This document shows, piece by piece, positions 47,575-56,277 of a DNA stretch of 64,000 bases. The position numbers were made by a program, and so were the translations under genes. Positions within the stretch are counted from its first letter, which is position 1; each line of letters begins with the position of its first letter. This stretch comes from Nitrosomonadales bacterium (GTDB lineage: Bacteria; Pseudomonadota; Gammaproteobacteria; Burkholderiales; Gallionellaceae), in assembly GCA_016234685.1 (NCBI GenBank), contig JACRAT010000032.1, forward strand, positions 28,495 through 92,494. Reading direction: 5' to 3'. Under the pieces are notes generated by a model that was not told where the DNA came from, did no database searches, and was given only the letters and a program-made list of their open reading frames with translations.

Positions 47575-50500
47575 GGTGAGCGCACGTTCAGCCTAGATGC
47601 TGACAGCGCGGTCTCGAACTCGATGATCGGCAGGGGCTTGCCGAACAGGTAACCCTGAAAGTGGCGGCAGCCCTTCTTGAGCAGCAATAGCCGTTGTTCG
47701 GCTGTCTCTACCCCTTCGGCGATGACATCCAGATTCAGGCTGTGTGACATGGCGATGATCGTTCTGACGATGGCTTTGTCGCTGCCGTCGGAGGCGAGGT
47801 CGCGCACGAACGACTGGTCGATCTTGATCTGGTCGAGAGGTAGCCGTTTGAGGTATTGCAGCGACGAGTAGCCAGTGCCGAAGTCGTCCAGCGAGAACTG
47901 GATGCCGATGGATTTCAGTGCGCTCATCGTGATGATCGTACTTTCGATGCGCTCCACCAGCATACTTTCGGTCAGTTCCAGTTTCAGCAACCCGGGGGCG
48001 ATGGCGTGACGCTGCACGGCGGACTGCACCTGAGAGGCGAAGTCCGCCTGATGGAACTGCTTGGCGCTGACGTTCACCGACAATACCAAGCTGCTGGTGG
48101 CGATGTTCCGCTGCCAGTGTTTGAGTTGGGCGCAGGCCTGTTCTATCACCCATTGCCCGAGAGGCAGGATCAGGCCGGTTTCCTCTGCCACGGGGATGAA
48201 TGCCGCAGGCGGGACGAGGCCGTGCTCCGGGTGTATCCAGCGGATGAGCGCCTCCGCCCCCACCGGCAGACCGATGCTATCTACTTGGACCTGATAATGT
48301 AGTTGGAACTGTCCGCTCTCCAGCGCCTGATGCAACTCAGACTCCAATGCGGCGCGGGCCTCGATCGCATGTTGCATTTGCGGGTCGAAGAAGCGTGCGG
48401 TGTTTCGCCCGGCCTTTTTGGCCTGATACATGGCGATGTCGGCCTGTTTGATGAAATCATCAATGGAACGGTCGTGTCCGTCGAAGATCGTGATACCTAT
48501 GCTGGGCGTGCTGTGGATCGTTTGGCTGTCCAGAACATAAGGCTGTGTAAGAGTGTCGGCGATCTTCTCGGCCACCGTTTCCGTCAGCGAGGCGGCCTCG
48601 CCCGCCTTGTTGCCCAAGTCCTCCAGCAGCACCACGAACTCGTCACCTCCCAGTCGGGCGACGGTGTCACCCTCACGCATACAGGATTCCAGCCGGCGCG
48701 CGACTTGCTGGAGCAGCAGATCTCCCTGATCGTGACCCAGCGTGTCGTTGAGTGACTTGAAGTTGTCCAGATCAATCAGCAGCAGTGCGCCGATGCTGCC
48801 GTGGCGCGAGGCGGCAGCGATCGCTTGTTGCATCCGGTCAATCAGCAGGCGTCGGTTCGGCAACTGGGTGAGCGGGTCGTAGAAGGCGAGACTCTTGATC
48901 TCGTCCTCAGCCTGCTTGCGTAGCGTGATGTCAGTGAACGAGGCGACGTAATTGGTGATGGAGCCGTTCCTGTCCTTGACCGATGTGATGGTGAGCTCTT
49001 GCGGATAATCCTCCCCATTCTTGCGCCGGTTCCAGATCTCACCTTCCCAGATGCCGGTGTGCTTCAGGCTTTCCCACATCGCTGCGTAGAAATCGGCGCT
49101 CTGTCGCCCCGAACTGAGTAGCCGTGGATTCTTGCCGAGGATCTCGCTCTCGGTGTAGCCGGTGATCTGGCTGAAGGCGCGGTTGATCTTGAGGATGCGG
49201 TTGGCGGCATCGGTGATGAGGATACCTTCCTGCGTCTCGAAGGCGGAGGCGGCGATGCGCAGGTCGCTCTCGGCCTTGAGCCGTTCCGAGATGTCGAAGA
49301 AGGTGACGATGGCACCCTGCATGACGCCGTCGATCTCGATCGGTTGCGACCAGTATTCCACCGGCACGGCGCGGCCATCCCGGCGCCAGAATACCTCGTC
49401 TACCTCGTGGCTGGCTTCGTTGGCGAGATAGGCTCGGTACACCTTGCACTCCTTTGCGGGATAGGGTGTGCCATCTCGGTGCGAGTGGTGGATGAGGTTG
49501 TGGGCGTGCCTGCCGGTGACTTCGGAGGCGTCATCGAAGCCCAGTATCCTGAGGAAGGATTTGTTCACGAAGGTGATGTCGCCTTCGACATCCACGCCAT
49601 AAGCGCCCTCCTCCAGCGAGTTGAGCAGTGAATACATCTGCTGGTGCGAGGCGGAAAGCTCACGCGTGCGCTGCTCGACCTTGCGCTCCAGCGAGGTGTT
49701 GGCCAGCTTCAGCTTTTCGTCCAGCTTGTCCCGTTCGTGGTAGCTGAAGCGCAGCTGGCGGTTGGTGCGGGCCAGATGCAGCGAGGCGGCGAACACGGCG
49801 AACAGCAGCAGCAGCGCGCCGCCGACCGATTCAAAAGCATATTTGCGCAGTACATCGCGCAAGTCGAATTCGCGCGCCCGTTCCGGGTTCACCTTGAGCC
49901 TGCGCATCAATTCTTCCACCGCCGCGTAGTTGCCGGCAGGAGCGAAGCCGCTGTATTTCCCGCGTACGGCGGCTTCGTCCTCGGCCCGGATGGCGAGCAG
50001 CGCCTGCGTGACCTGTTTGACCAGTGCGTCGGAGACTTCGGGCATCGCCGCGAACGGCCACTCGGGGAACAGCTCGGTCGAGAGCCGTTGCGGGAAGCGT
50101 TCCGCTGGCTGGAGATTCAGCACTTTGAACTGGTCGAGCCGGATCGCGCCGTCGCGCGCCATGCCTTCCAGTACGCCGGTGCGCACGAAGCCCACATCCG
50201 CCTTGCCTTGCAGCACCTCGCGCACCACGTTGTCGTGCGGCATCCCGGTGAAGTGGATGTCTGCGGCCTCGTCTATGCCGATGCCGAGGTTGTACAGCGT
50301 CCCGCGTTGCATCAGGTAGCCGCCCAGTGATTGCTCGGAGGGGGAGGCCAGCGTCTTGCCGCGTAGTTCTTCCAGCCGATTGATGTCGTTGCGGTCGGCG
50401 CGGGTGAAGATCACGCCGCCAAAGGTGGAGACGGGCCGACCTTCGACACTGGGGACGATGGTGGCGACGGCCAGTGCGCCTAGGTCGGCACGGATGGTGA

Positions 50501-50777
50501 TGTAATGCTCGGGGTTGGTCAGGATGAAATCGAACTCGTGCCGGTTGGCTGCCAGATCGAGGTTGCTGTAGTTCATCGGTGTGATGGTGAAGTGATAGCC
50601 CGGCAACTGGTGACTCAAATGGTCGGCGGTCGCCTGCCATTGCTGCTGCGTCAGCTCGATCGAGCGGAAGGCGAGTATGCCGATGCGGATCTGGCGATCC
50701 TCGGCCAAGGCAGGCAGGGCAACGATGCCCAGCAGGCAGAGCCAGATGAGTCTGCTGAATAGGGAGATCACGTTCAT
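47571..50777 (-). CDS. PhnD-like sensor with PAS-PAS-GGDEF-EAL (c-di-GMP turnover)
   Basis: 1068 residues. Order: signal (1-25), periplasmic phosphonate-type solute-binding domain (about 28-295, with [11 protein letters not shown] and [16 protein letters not shown]), membrane helix (317-337), coiled coil (345-380), PAS at about 385-500 and 510-625, GGDEF at 635-795 with intact GGDEF (710-714) and inhibitory RxxD (701-704), EAL from about 810 with EALIRW (842) and DDFGTGYSS. Both enzymatic halves look active, so it may make or break cyclic-di-GMP in response to a small anion or organic ligand bound in the periplasm. It stands alone. Confidence 0.93.
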   Translation of the reverse strand: MNVISLFSRLIWLCLLGIVALPALAEDRQIRIGILAFRSIELTQQQWQATADHLSHQLPGYHFTITPMNYSNLDLAANRHEFDFILTNPEHYITIRADLGALAVATIVPSVEGRPVSTFGGVIFTRADRNDINRLEELRGKTLASPSEQSLGGYLMQRGTLYNLGIGIDEAADIHFTGMPHDNVVREVLQGKADVGFVRTGVLEGMARDGAIRLDQFKVLNLQPAERFPQRLSTELFPEWPFAAMPEVSDALVKQVTQALLAIRAEDEAAVRGKYSGFAPAGNYAAVEELMRRLKVNPERAREFDLRDVLRKYAFESVGGALLLLFAVFAASLHLARTNRQLRFSYHERDKLDEKLKLANTSLERKVEQRTRELSASHQQMYSLLNSLEEGAYGVDVEGDITFVNKSFLRILGFDDASEVTGRHAHNLIHHSHRDGTPYPAKECKVYRAYLANEASHEVDEVFWRRDGRAVPVEYWSQPIEIDGVMQGAIVTFFDISERLKAESDLRIAASAFETQEGILITDAANRILKINRAFSQITGYTESEILGKNPRLLSSGRQSADFYAAMWESLKHTGIWEGEIWNRRKNGEDYPQELTITSVKDRNGSITNYVASFTDITLRKQAEDEIKSLAFYDPLTQLPNRRLLIDRMQQAIAAASRHGSIGALLLIDLDNFKSLNDTLGHDQGDLLLQQVARRLESCMREGDTVARLGGDEFVVLLEDLGNKAGEAASLTETVAEKIADTLTQPYVLDSQTIHSTPSIGITIFDGHDRSIDDFIKQADIAMYQAKKAGRNTARFFDPQMQHAIEARAALESELHQALESGQFQLHYQVQVDSIGLPVGAEALIRWIHPEHGLVPPAAFIPVAEETGLILPLGQWVIEQACAQLKHWQRNIATSSLVLSVNVSAKQFHQADFASQVQSAVQRHAIAPGLLKLELTESMLVERIESTIITMSALKSIGIQFSLDDFGTGYSSLQYLKRLPLDQIKIDQSFVRDLASDGSDKAIVRTIIAMSHSLNLDVIAEGVETAEQRLLLLKKGCRHFQGYLFGKPLPIIEFETALSASRLNVRSP

Positions 50778-50883
50778 CTCGATGGCCCGTTCGTAAGCTA
50801 GGCAGGCATCCTACTCCCGTGGGAACGTGCTCCGCCATTCTCCCAAAGGGGAGGGGGGGCTTGGGGCTGCCGGAGCGGTGCGG
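50778..50883. other. spacer with a degenerate family A repeat
   Basis: No gene is seen between the GGDEF-EAL start and the nitrogen regulatory sites. CATTCTCCCAAAGGGGAGGGGGGG at about 50837-50860 resembles a decayed family A repeat. The part from 50884 on holds the regulatory sites listed separately. Confidence 0.5.
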
Positions 50884-50900
50884 CGCACTCAATGGGTGCG
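50884..50900 (+). promoter_or_regulatory. NtrC-like enhancer site
   Basis: CGCAC TCAATGG GTGCG: the GCAC-N7-GTGC spacing of NtrC sites (consensus TGCACYNNNNTGGTGCA), centred about 110 bases upstream of the sigma-54 promoter. One end base of each arm differs from consensus. Confidence 0.65.
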
Positions 50901-50915
50901 GAGATCGGATTCGGC

Positions 50916-50932
50916 GCGCACAATTTGTGCGC
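50916..50932 (+). promoter_or_regulatory. perfect 17-bp palindrome, possible second activator site
   Basis: GCGCACAA T TTGTGCGC, centred 32 bases (about three helical turns) from the NtrC-like site. Contains GCAC and GTGC but with N5 rather than N7 spacing, so it may be a variant NtrC half of a pair or the site of another regulator. Confidence 0.55.
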
Positions 50933-50993
50933 ATATCGAGGATCGCCGTTGGGGATATTGATTAATCTCTTGTTTATTATTTGTTATTTTATC

Positions 50994-51009
50994 TGGCACG
51001 GCTCGTGCT
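50994..51009 (+). promoter_or_regulatory. sigma-54 promoter of the porin-glnK-amtB unit
   Basis: TGGCACGGCTCGTGCT matches the -24/-12 consensus TGGCACGN4TTGCW with one mismatch and the obligatory GG-N10-GC spacing. It lies 55 bases before the porin start codon, at the expected distance. Confidence 0.88.
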
Positions 51010-51063
51010 AAGTAAAATCTGCGGAAATCTTAAACCGTTACTGTCTAACTGAAAGGAATAACC

Positions 51064-51885
51064 ATGCTGAACAAGACTCTGTTGAACACTCTGGTATTGG
51101 CTGCTTTGTCTGCCCCTGCGCTGGCTATGGCTGAAGATGCTCCTGCTTCCCCGAACACGTTTACTGCCAACGTCGGTTTGGTGACTGATTACCTGTATCG
51201 TGGCATCTCGCAAACCAATGGCAAGCCAGCGTTGCAAGGCGGTTTTGATTACGCTCATGCCAGCGGTTTCTACGCAGGCGTATGGGGCTCCAGCATCAGC
51301 TGGTTGACTGACGCAGGTGCGGGTCTGCAAGTGGCGAGTAGCTCGCAACTGGAATTGGATACTTACTTCGGTTTCAAGAACAGCTTCGCTGATGACTTCA
51401 GCTACGACGTAGGTTTCTTGCGTTACAACTACCCTGCGACCTATCCAGCGACGATGAACATCGCTACGGGTACGACGCCATGGGCTAAGGCCGACACCAA
51501 TGAAGTTTACGGTGCCTTGGGCTACAAATTCCTGACAGCGAAGTATTCCTACAGCTTGGGCAATACCTTCGCTCTGCCGAATGCCAAGGGAACCAACTAT
51601 GTTGAATTGAACGCGAACTACCCTATCGCTGATACCGGCATCACTTTGACAGGCCACATCGGCAAGCAAACTTACAAGGGGGTGACGGCGGATCAACTGG
51701 TGGCTGCTGGATTCACTCCAACTTACACCGACTACAAGGTCGGCGTGACCAAGGACATCAGCGGTTTCGTGTTGGGCTTGGCTTACAGCAAGACCAACGC
51801 AAAAGATGCTGGCTACTACAGCACTGTGCTGAATACCAACTTGGGTAAGTCCAAGGCTGTCCTGTCTTTGACACGCGCGTTCTAA
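51064..51885 (+). CDS. TorF/Gcw_chp-family outer-membrane porin-like protein
   Basis: 273 residues. Signal peptide to about ALAMA (residue 23), then a beta-barrel pattern with the family hallmark TANVGLVTDYLYRGISQTNGKPALQGGFDYAH and a terminal aromatic residue (LTRAF). These proteins are predicted small porins; many lie next to glnK-amtB and are thought to help ammonium or other nitrogen sources cross the outer membrane. AAAGGAATAACC precedes the ATG. Transcription probably starts from the sigma-54 promoter upstream. Confidence 0.87.
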   Translation: MLNKTLLNTLVLAALSAPALAMAEDAPASPNTFTANVGLVTDYLYRGISQTNGKPALQGGFDYAHASGFYAGVWGSSISWLTDAGAGLQVASSSQLELDTYFGFKNSFADDFSYDVGFLRYNYPATYPATMNIATGTTPWAKADTNEVYGALGYKFLTAKYSYSLGNTFALPNAKGTNYVELNANYPIADTGITLTGHIGKQTYKGVTADQLVAAGFTPTYTDYKVGVTKDISGFVLGLAYSKTNAKDAGYYSTVLNTNLGKSKAVLSLTRAF

Positions 51886-51918
51886 GTCACGAGGGGCGGT
51901 CTCCGCCCCTCTCTTTGA

Positions 51919-52269
<351 letters not shown>

Positions 52270-52279
52270 GGAGATCGAA

Positions 52280-53776
52280 ATGAAGAGATTCTTAGTTGTA
52301 TTCATGCTGTTGGCTGCGCTGTGCGGCTTCTCCGCTGCGACTTATGCGGAAGAGGCCGCCAGTGCCGTACCGGCGGCAACCGTGGCTGCTCCGGCGGTTG
52401 ATGCGGTGGCTCCGGCCCCTGCGGCAGCGGCACCCGAAGCCGCTCCTGCACCTGTCCCTAACAAGGGCGACGTGTCTTGGATGCTGACCGCCACCTTGTT
52501 GGTGATCCTGATGTCCATCCCCGGCTTGGCCTTGTTCTACGGTGGCTTGGTGCGCAGCAAGAACATGCTGTCGATGCTGATGCAAGTGTTCAGCATCTTC
52601 GCGCTGATCACCGTGCTGTGGGCGCTCTACGGCTACTCGCTGGCATTCACTACCGGCAATGCCTTCATCGGCGGATTCGATCGCGTGTTGCTGAAAGGCA
52701 TCTTCGATCCGGCGACCGGCGCAGTGGCCAATGCGGCTACCTTCAGTAAGGGTGTGGTGATTCCTGAGTTCGCTTTCGTCGCCTTCCAAGCTACCTTCGC
52801 AGCCATCACGGTGGCGCTGGTGGTCGGTGCGTTCGCTGAGCGGATGAAGTTCGCTGCCGTGCTGTTGTTCTCCGCACTGTGGTTCACTTTCGCCTACTTG
52901 CCTATCGCTCACATGGTGTGGTTCTGGGCGGGTCCTGATGCCTATACCGACCAAGCAGCGGCTGATGCAGCCAATGCGACAGCGGGCTGGTTGTTCCAAA
53001 AGGGCGCGCTGGATTTTGCTGGTGGTACGGTGGTTCACATCAACGCTGCGGTCGCAGGCTTGGTCGGTGCATTCCTGATCGGCAAGCGTATCGGCTACGG
53101 TAAGGAAGCGATGACTCCGCACAATCTGGTGATGACCATGATCGGCGCTTCGCTGCTGTGGGTGGGTTGGTTCGGTTTCAACGCTGGCTCGGCTCTGGAA
53201 GCAGGCGGTACTGCGACCTTGGCTTTTGCCAACACCTTGATCGCAACTGCGGCTGCCGTGTTGACTTGGCTGGCTTCGGAATGGCTGCTCAAGGGCAAGC
53301 CTAGCCTGCTGGGCGCAGCATCCGGTGCGGTTGCCGGTCTGGTCGCCATCACCCCGGCTTGCGGCTGGGTCGGTATCGGCGGCGGTCTGGTGATCGGCGC
53401 GCTGGCTGGCGTGGTCTGCTTCTGGGGGGTGACTGGCCTGAAGAAGCTGCTGGGTGCGGATGATGCGCTGGATGTGTTCGGCATCCACGGCATCGGCGGT
53501 ATCTTGGGTGCGTTGCTGACTGGCGTGTTCAACACTTGGAGCATGGGCGGTACCGGCATCGTCGATTACGTGAACAACGCCATCGTCGATACCACCATCA
53601 GCGGCCAAGTGTGGATCCAGGCACAAGCTGTGCTGACCACCATCGTCTGGTCTGGTGTCGTAGCCTTCATCTGCTACAAGATCGTTGACCTGACTATCGG
53701 TCTGCGTGTGAAGGAAGAAGACGAACGCGAAGGTCTGGATACGACCTCTCACGGCGAGCGTGCTTACAACCTGTAA
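52280..53776 (+). CDS. amtB: ammonium transporter AmtB
   Basis: 498 residues. A signal peptide (LVVFMLLAALCGFSAATYA) is followed by a 45-residue Ala/Pro/Val-rich stretch and then eleven helices. The pore twin-His pair is visible: GTVVHINAAVAGL and GIHGIGGILGAL; the ammonium vestibule region MLSMLMQVFSIFALITVLW is conserved. The long Ala/Pro N-terminal spacer is longer than in E. coli AmtB. AAGGAGATCGAA precedes the ATG at 52280. Likely co-transcribed with glnK. Confidence 0.95.
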   Translation: MKRFLVVFMLLAALCGFSAATYAEEAASAVPAATVAAPAVDAVAPAPAAAAPEAAPAPVPNKGDVSWMLTATLLVILMSIPGLALFYGGLVRSKNMLSMLMQVFSIFALITVLWALYGYSLAFTTGNAFIGGFDRVLLKGIFDPATGAVANAATFSKGVVIPEFAFVAFQATFAAITVALVVGAFAERMKFAAVLLFSALWFTFAYLPIAHMVWFWAGPDAYTDQAAADAANATAGWLFQKGALDFAGGTVVHINAAVAGLVGAFLIGKRIGYGKEAMTPHNLVMTMIGASLLWVGWFGFNAGSALEAGGTATLAFANTLIATAAAVLTWLASEWLLKGKPSLLGAASGAVAGLVAITPACGWVGIGGGLVIGALAGVVCFWGVTGLKKLLGADDALDVFGIHGIGGILGALLTGVFNTWSMGGTGIVDYVNNAIVDTTISGQVWIQAQAVLTTIVWSGVVAFICYKIVDLTIGLRVKEEDEREGLDTTSHGERAYNL

Positions 53777-53796
53777 CACGATTCAGTAACAAGGTT

Positions 53797-53816
53797 CGGG
53801 CGTCGCAAGACGCCCG
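53797..53816 (+). terminator. probable terminator after amtB
   Basis: CGGGCGTC GCAA GACGCCCG: perfect eight-base stem with a GCAA tetraloop, 20 bases after the amtB stop. Only a weak T-rich tail (ATTCTCCT), so efficiency is uncertain. Confidence 0.6.
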
Positions 53817-53832
53817 ATTCTCCTAGCAAGAC

Positions 53833-53907
53833 ATTTCTGGAAATCCCACTCGGTATCAGCGGGCTTCCCCCAATGGGGCGGAGGTAGGGAGCGGGCTTCC
53901 CAGAAAT
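53833..53907. repeat. long imperfect inverted repeat upstream of a small orphan gene
   Basis: Arms ATTTCTGGAAATCCCACTC (53833-53851) and GAGCGGGCTTCCCAGAAAT (53889-53907) pair at 16 of 19 positions. The loop also contains CCCCCAATGGGG and a direct copy of AGCGGGCTTCCC (53858-53869 and 53890-53901). It ends 39 bases before the next start codon. Confidence 0.7.
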
Positions 53908-53946
53908 CTCTCGATTCGGTCAATACTTTAGTTTAAGGAGGTCAAA

Positions 53947-54237
53947 ATGGTTGGGACACGCGAACAGATCTTTTCCATCGCAGGCCGGATGCATGTGCTG
54001 CTGCGCCGCGAGATGAACCGCATCATCGACGTAGAGTGGGCGTGCGAGAACGCCGCTTACGCGCAAGAAATCATCCGCATCAGCGAGCAATCGACCATGC
54101 CCGAGTTGCATGATCTGGCGGTGCGGCTGCGCGAGATCTATCCGGCGGTGAATCCCGGCAAGGTGATCGCGCCTACGCTCGTGGTCGCGCCGCCGCCCGA
54201 GCCTAAAGCCGAGCGTTATGTCGGCTCCTTGCGTTGA
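53947..54237 (+). CDS. small protein of unknown function
   Basis: 96 residues, strong ribosome site AAGGAGGTCAAA before the ATG. Mostly helical (IFSIAGRMHVLLRREMNRIIDVEWACENAAYAQEIIRI in pieces), ending in a Pro-rich tail (APTLVVAPPPEPKAERY). No signal or membrane segment. No family recognised. It lies between amtB and psiE, with a structured inverted repeat in its leader that might control it. Confidence 0.72.
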   Translation: MVGTREQIFSIAGRMHVLLRREMNRIIDVEWACENAAYAQEIIRISEQSTMPELHDLAVRLREIYPAVNPGKVIAPTLVVAPPPEPKAERYVGSLR

Positions 54238-54362
54238 GTGTGTCGGAATTTCCATTCTCGCGAAATAGCTTTCATGTATAACGCTGGCTGTTGCAGAATC
54301 GCGAACGGGCGGACCGCAGTCCGTCTGTCGCAGGCATAGGCGAATCACCAGTAGGGGGAAGC

Positions 54363-54791
54363 ATGAGAGAAAAAGCCAGTCAGGCCGCCATCGACTTTGG
54401 GCAGAAGGCCATTTCCAGTATCGAATTCGTCGGGTTGATCGTCATCGCTATCGGTACGGTCGTGGCGATGGTGCAGGATATTCTCGTCATCGCCGGGGTC
54501 GGCAAAGTCACCTTGGGCGACCTGCTGCTGATGTTCCTTTACCTTGAGATCCTGCTGATGGTGCGCCACTACTTGGTCTCGGGCAAGTTTCCGGTGCGCT
54601 ACCACCTGTTCATCGGCATGGTCGCGCTGGCGCGTTACCTCATCCTCGACATCAAAGAAATGGATTCGATGCGGATGCTGCAAGTGGCCGGAGCGATCTT
54701 CATCCTCGGGCTGGCGGTACTGGTGATCCGCATCGGGCAGAACCGTTTCCCCTCCATCCCTGAGGACGATAACAGCAGCGGGCACAAGTGA
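54363..54791 (+). CDS. psiE: PsiE-like phosphate-starvation-inducible membrane protein
   Basis: 142 residues with four hydrophobic helices (SIEFVGLIVIAIGTVVAMVQ, LLLMFLYLEILLMVRHYL, FIGMVALARYLILDI, AGAIFILGLAVLVIRI). The order and the EILLMVRHY segment match the PsiE family, induced under phosphate limitation in E. coli; the molecular role is unknown. AGGGGGAAGC precedes the ATG at 54363; an upstream frame from 54291 is not needed. Confidence 0.82.
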   Translation: MREKASQAAIDFGQKAISSIEFVGLIVIAIGTVVAMVQDILVIAGVGKVTLGDLLLMFLYLEILLMVRHYLVSGKFPVRYHLFIGMVALARYLILDIKEMDSMRMLQVAGAIFILGLAVLVIRIGQNRFPSIPEDDNSSGHK

Positions 54792-54798
54792 GTCGCGC

Positions 54799-56277
54799 CT
54801 AGCCCGCCACCCGCAACACCAAACCCTTCAGATACGCCCCTTCCGGGAAACTGAGCAGGATGGGATGATCCGCGCTGGCGTGCAGTTGATGCACGATCTG
54901 CGCGTCCACCCCCGCATCCAGCGCCGCCCCGGCAATGATCTTCTGGAACAGGTCTTCGCTGATGCCGCCCGAGCAGGAGTAGGTGAACAGCAGGCCGCCC
55001 GGTCGCAGCAGTTTGAATCCCAGCAGATTGATGTCCTTGTAACCGCGCGCGGCCTTTTCGGCGAAGGCGGCGGTGGGAGCGAACTTGGGCGGGTCGAGGA
55101 TGATGAGGTCAAACTTGCGGTTCTGGTCGCGCAATTTGCGCAGCGCGGCAAACACGTCGGCACATTGCCATTCCGCCTTGCTCTCGTCCAGGCCGTTCAA
55201 CGCCACGTTGCCCCGCGCCAGTTGCAGCGCCTCTTCGGAGGCGTCCATCGACAGCACCGACTTCGCGCCGCCGCGCAAGGCGTACAGTGAAAAACCGCCG
55301 GTGTAGCAGAAACAGTTGAGCACCTCGCGTCCCGCCGCCAACCCGCCGGTGAGGGCGCGGTTGTCGCGCTGGTCGAGGTAGAAGCCGGTCTTCTGGCCTG
55401 CCGCCACGTCCACCGCAAAGCGGATGCCGTGTTCGACCACTTCCAGCGACTCCGGCAACGCGCCGCGCACGATGCCGCAGCGTTTCGGCAAACCTTCCAG
55501 TTCACGCCCGTCCGAGTCCGAGCGTTCGTAGATGCACGCCGGCTGACACAGCTCCCACAGCGCGTTGGCGCAAGCCTCGCGCCAGCGTTCTGCTCCGGCG
55601 CTGCCCAACTGCATCACCAGCACGTTGTCGTAACGATCCACGATCAAGCCGGGCAGGCCGTCGGATTCGCCGTGGATCAGGCGGCAGCCGGTGCTAGTTG
55701 TTGCTTCCCCTCTCCCCTCGGGAGAGGGGCTAGCGGTGAGGGATGAAGTTAAATCTGCCAGCTCCTCTCCCCAACCCTCTCCCGAGGGGAGAGGGGGGAA
55801 GAGCGCGGCGCGAGCTGCGAGTGCGTTGCCGATCTTCTTGCGGAAGAAGGCGGCGTCGATGGTCTCCTTCTCGTCCCACGACCATACCCGCGCGCTCATC
55901 TGCGAAGCGGGGTTGTAGGCTGCCCAGGCGAGGAAATTGCCTGCGATGTCGCACACCGCCACGGTGTCGCCGCTAAGCGGTGCGCCTTCGATGCGTTCGA
56001 TCGCGCCGGAGAATATCCACGGGTGACGACGTTGCAGGGATTTCTCGCGGCCAGCTTTGAGGATAAGCACGGCTGCGCCCATAGAGTCATTCCCGCGCAG
56101 GCGGGAGCCCAATCCGGTTGCAACTCCCTGCGCAGCAGGGGCATCACGATGTTTTTGCCTTTCGCTATTGTTGGATACGTCCCGGCTGTGGCGGTGCCCG
56201 CTACGCGGGTTGTTGGCCTTGCTGGATTCCCGCCTGCGCGGGAATGACGGGTTGCTGGGTCGTTTTGGCTGGTTCAT
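54799..56277 (-). CDS. rlmI: RlmI-type 23S rRNA (cytosine-C5) methyltransferase with two in-frame repeat insertions
   Basis: 492 residues versus about 396 in E. coli. Core: PUA domain (ILKAGREKSLQRRHPWIFSG), RNA-binding region, and a SAM methyltransferase with LNCFCYTGGFSLYAL, DIIILDPPKF-like LIILDPPKFAPT and the catalytic Cys in TYSCSGG. The ATG at 56277 overlaps the xerC stop (ATGA) and has AGAGAAAG upstream, so I take it as the true start; the next 58 or so residues come from an inserted mosaic repeat (56086-56250). An internal ATG at 56082, after the insert, would also give a normal protein. A second insert sits at about residues 161-190. Confidence 0.87.
   Translation of the reverse strand: MNQPKRPSNPSFPRRRESSKANNPRSGHRHSRDVSNNSERQKHRDAPAAQGVATGLGSRLRGNDSMGAAVLILKAGREKSLQRRHPWIFSGAIERIEGAPLSGDTVAVCDIAGNFLAWAAYNPASQMSARVWSWDEKETIDAAFFRKKIGNALAARAALFPPLPSGEGWGEELADLTSSLTASPSPEGRGEATTSTGCRLIHGESDGLPGLIVDRYDNVLVMQLGSAGAERWREACANALWELCQPACIYERSDSDGRELEGLPKRCGIVRGALPESLEVVEHGIRFAVDVAAGQKTGFYLDQRDNRALTGGLAAGREVLNCFCYTGGFSLYALRGGAKSVLSMDASEEALQLARGNVALNGLDESKAEWQCADVFAALRKLRDQNRKFDLIILDPPKFAPTAAFAEKAARGYKDINLLGFKLLRPGGLLFTYSCSGGISEDLFQKIIAGAALDAGVDAQIVHQLHASADHPILLSFPEGAYLKGLVLRVAG
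55707..55795. repeat. inverted pair of family A repeats inside rlmI
   Basis: CCCCTCTCCC CTC GGGAGAGGGG (55707-55729) and CCCTCTCCC GAG GGGAGAGGG (55775-55795), with tails GCGGTGAGGG and CTCCTCTCCCCAA, arranged like the pair at 45068-45174. It adds about 30 residues (FPPLPSGEGWGEE, SPSPEGRGEATT) in frame. Confidence 0.88.
56086..56250. repeat. paired family B element (NIME-like) in the 5' end of rlmI
   Basis: Palindromes at 56089-56108 (ATTCCCGCGCAGGCGGGAGC) and 56226-56245 (ATTCCCGCCTGCGCGGGAAT), the second a perfect match to the Neisseria dRS3 form ATTCCC-N8-GGGAAT, flank a 117-bp core with CCGCTACGCGG at 56198-56208. Read in frame as SFPRRRESS ... SRLRGNDS. Confidence 0.88.
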
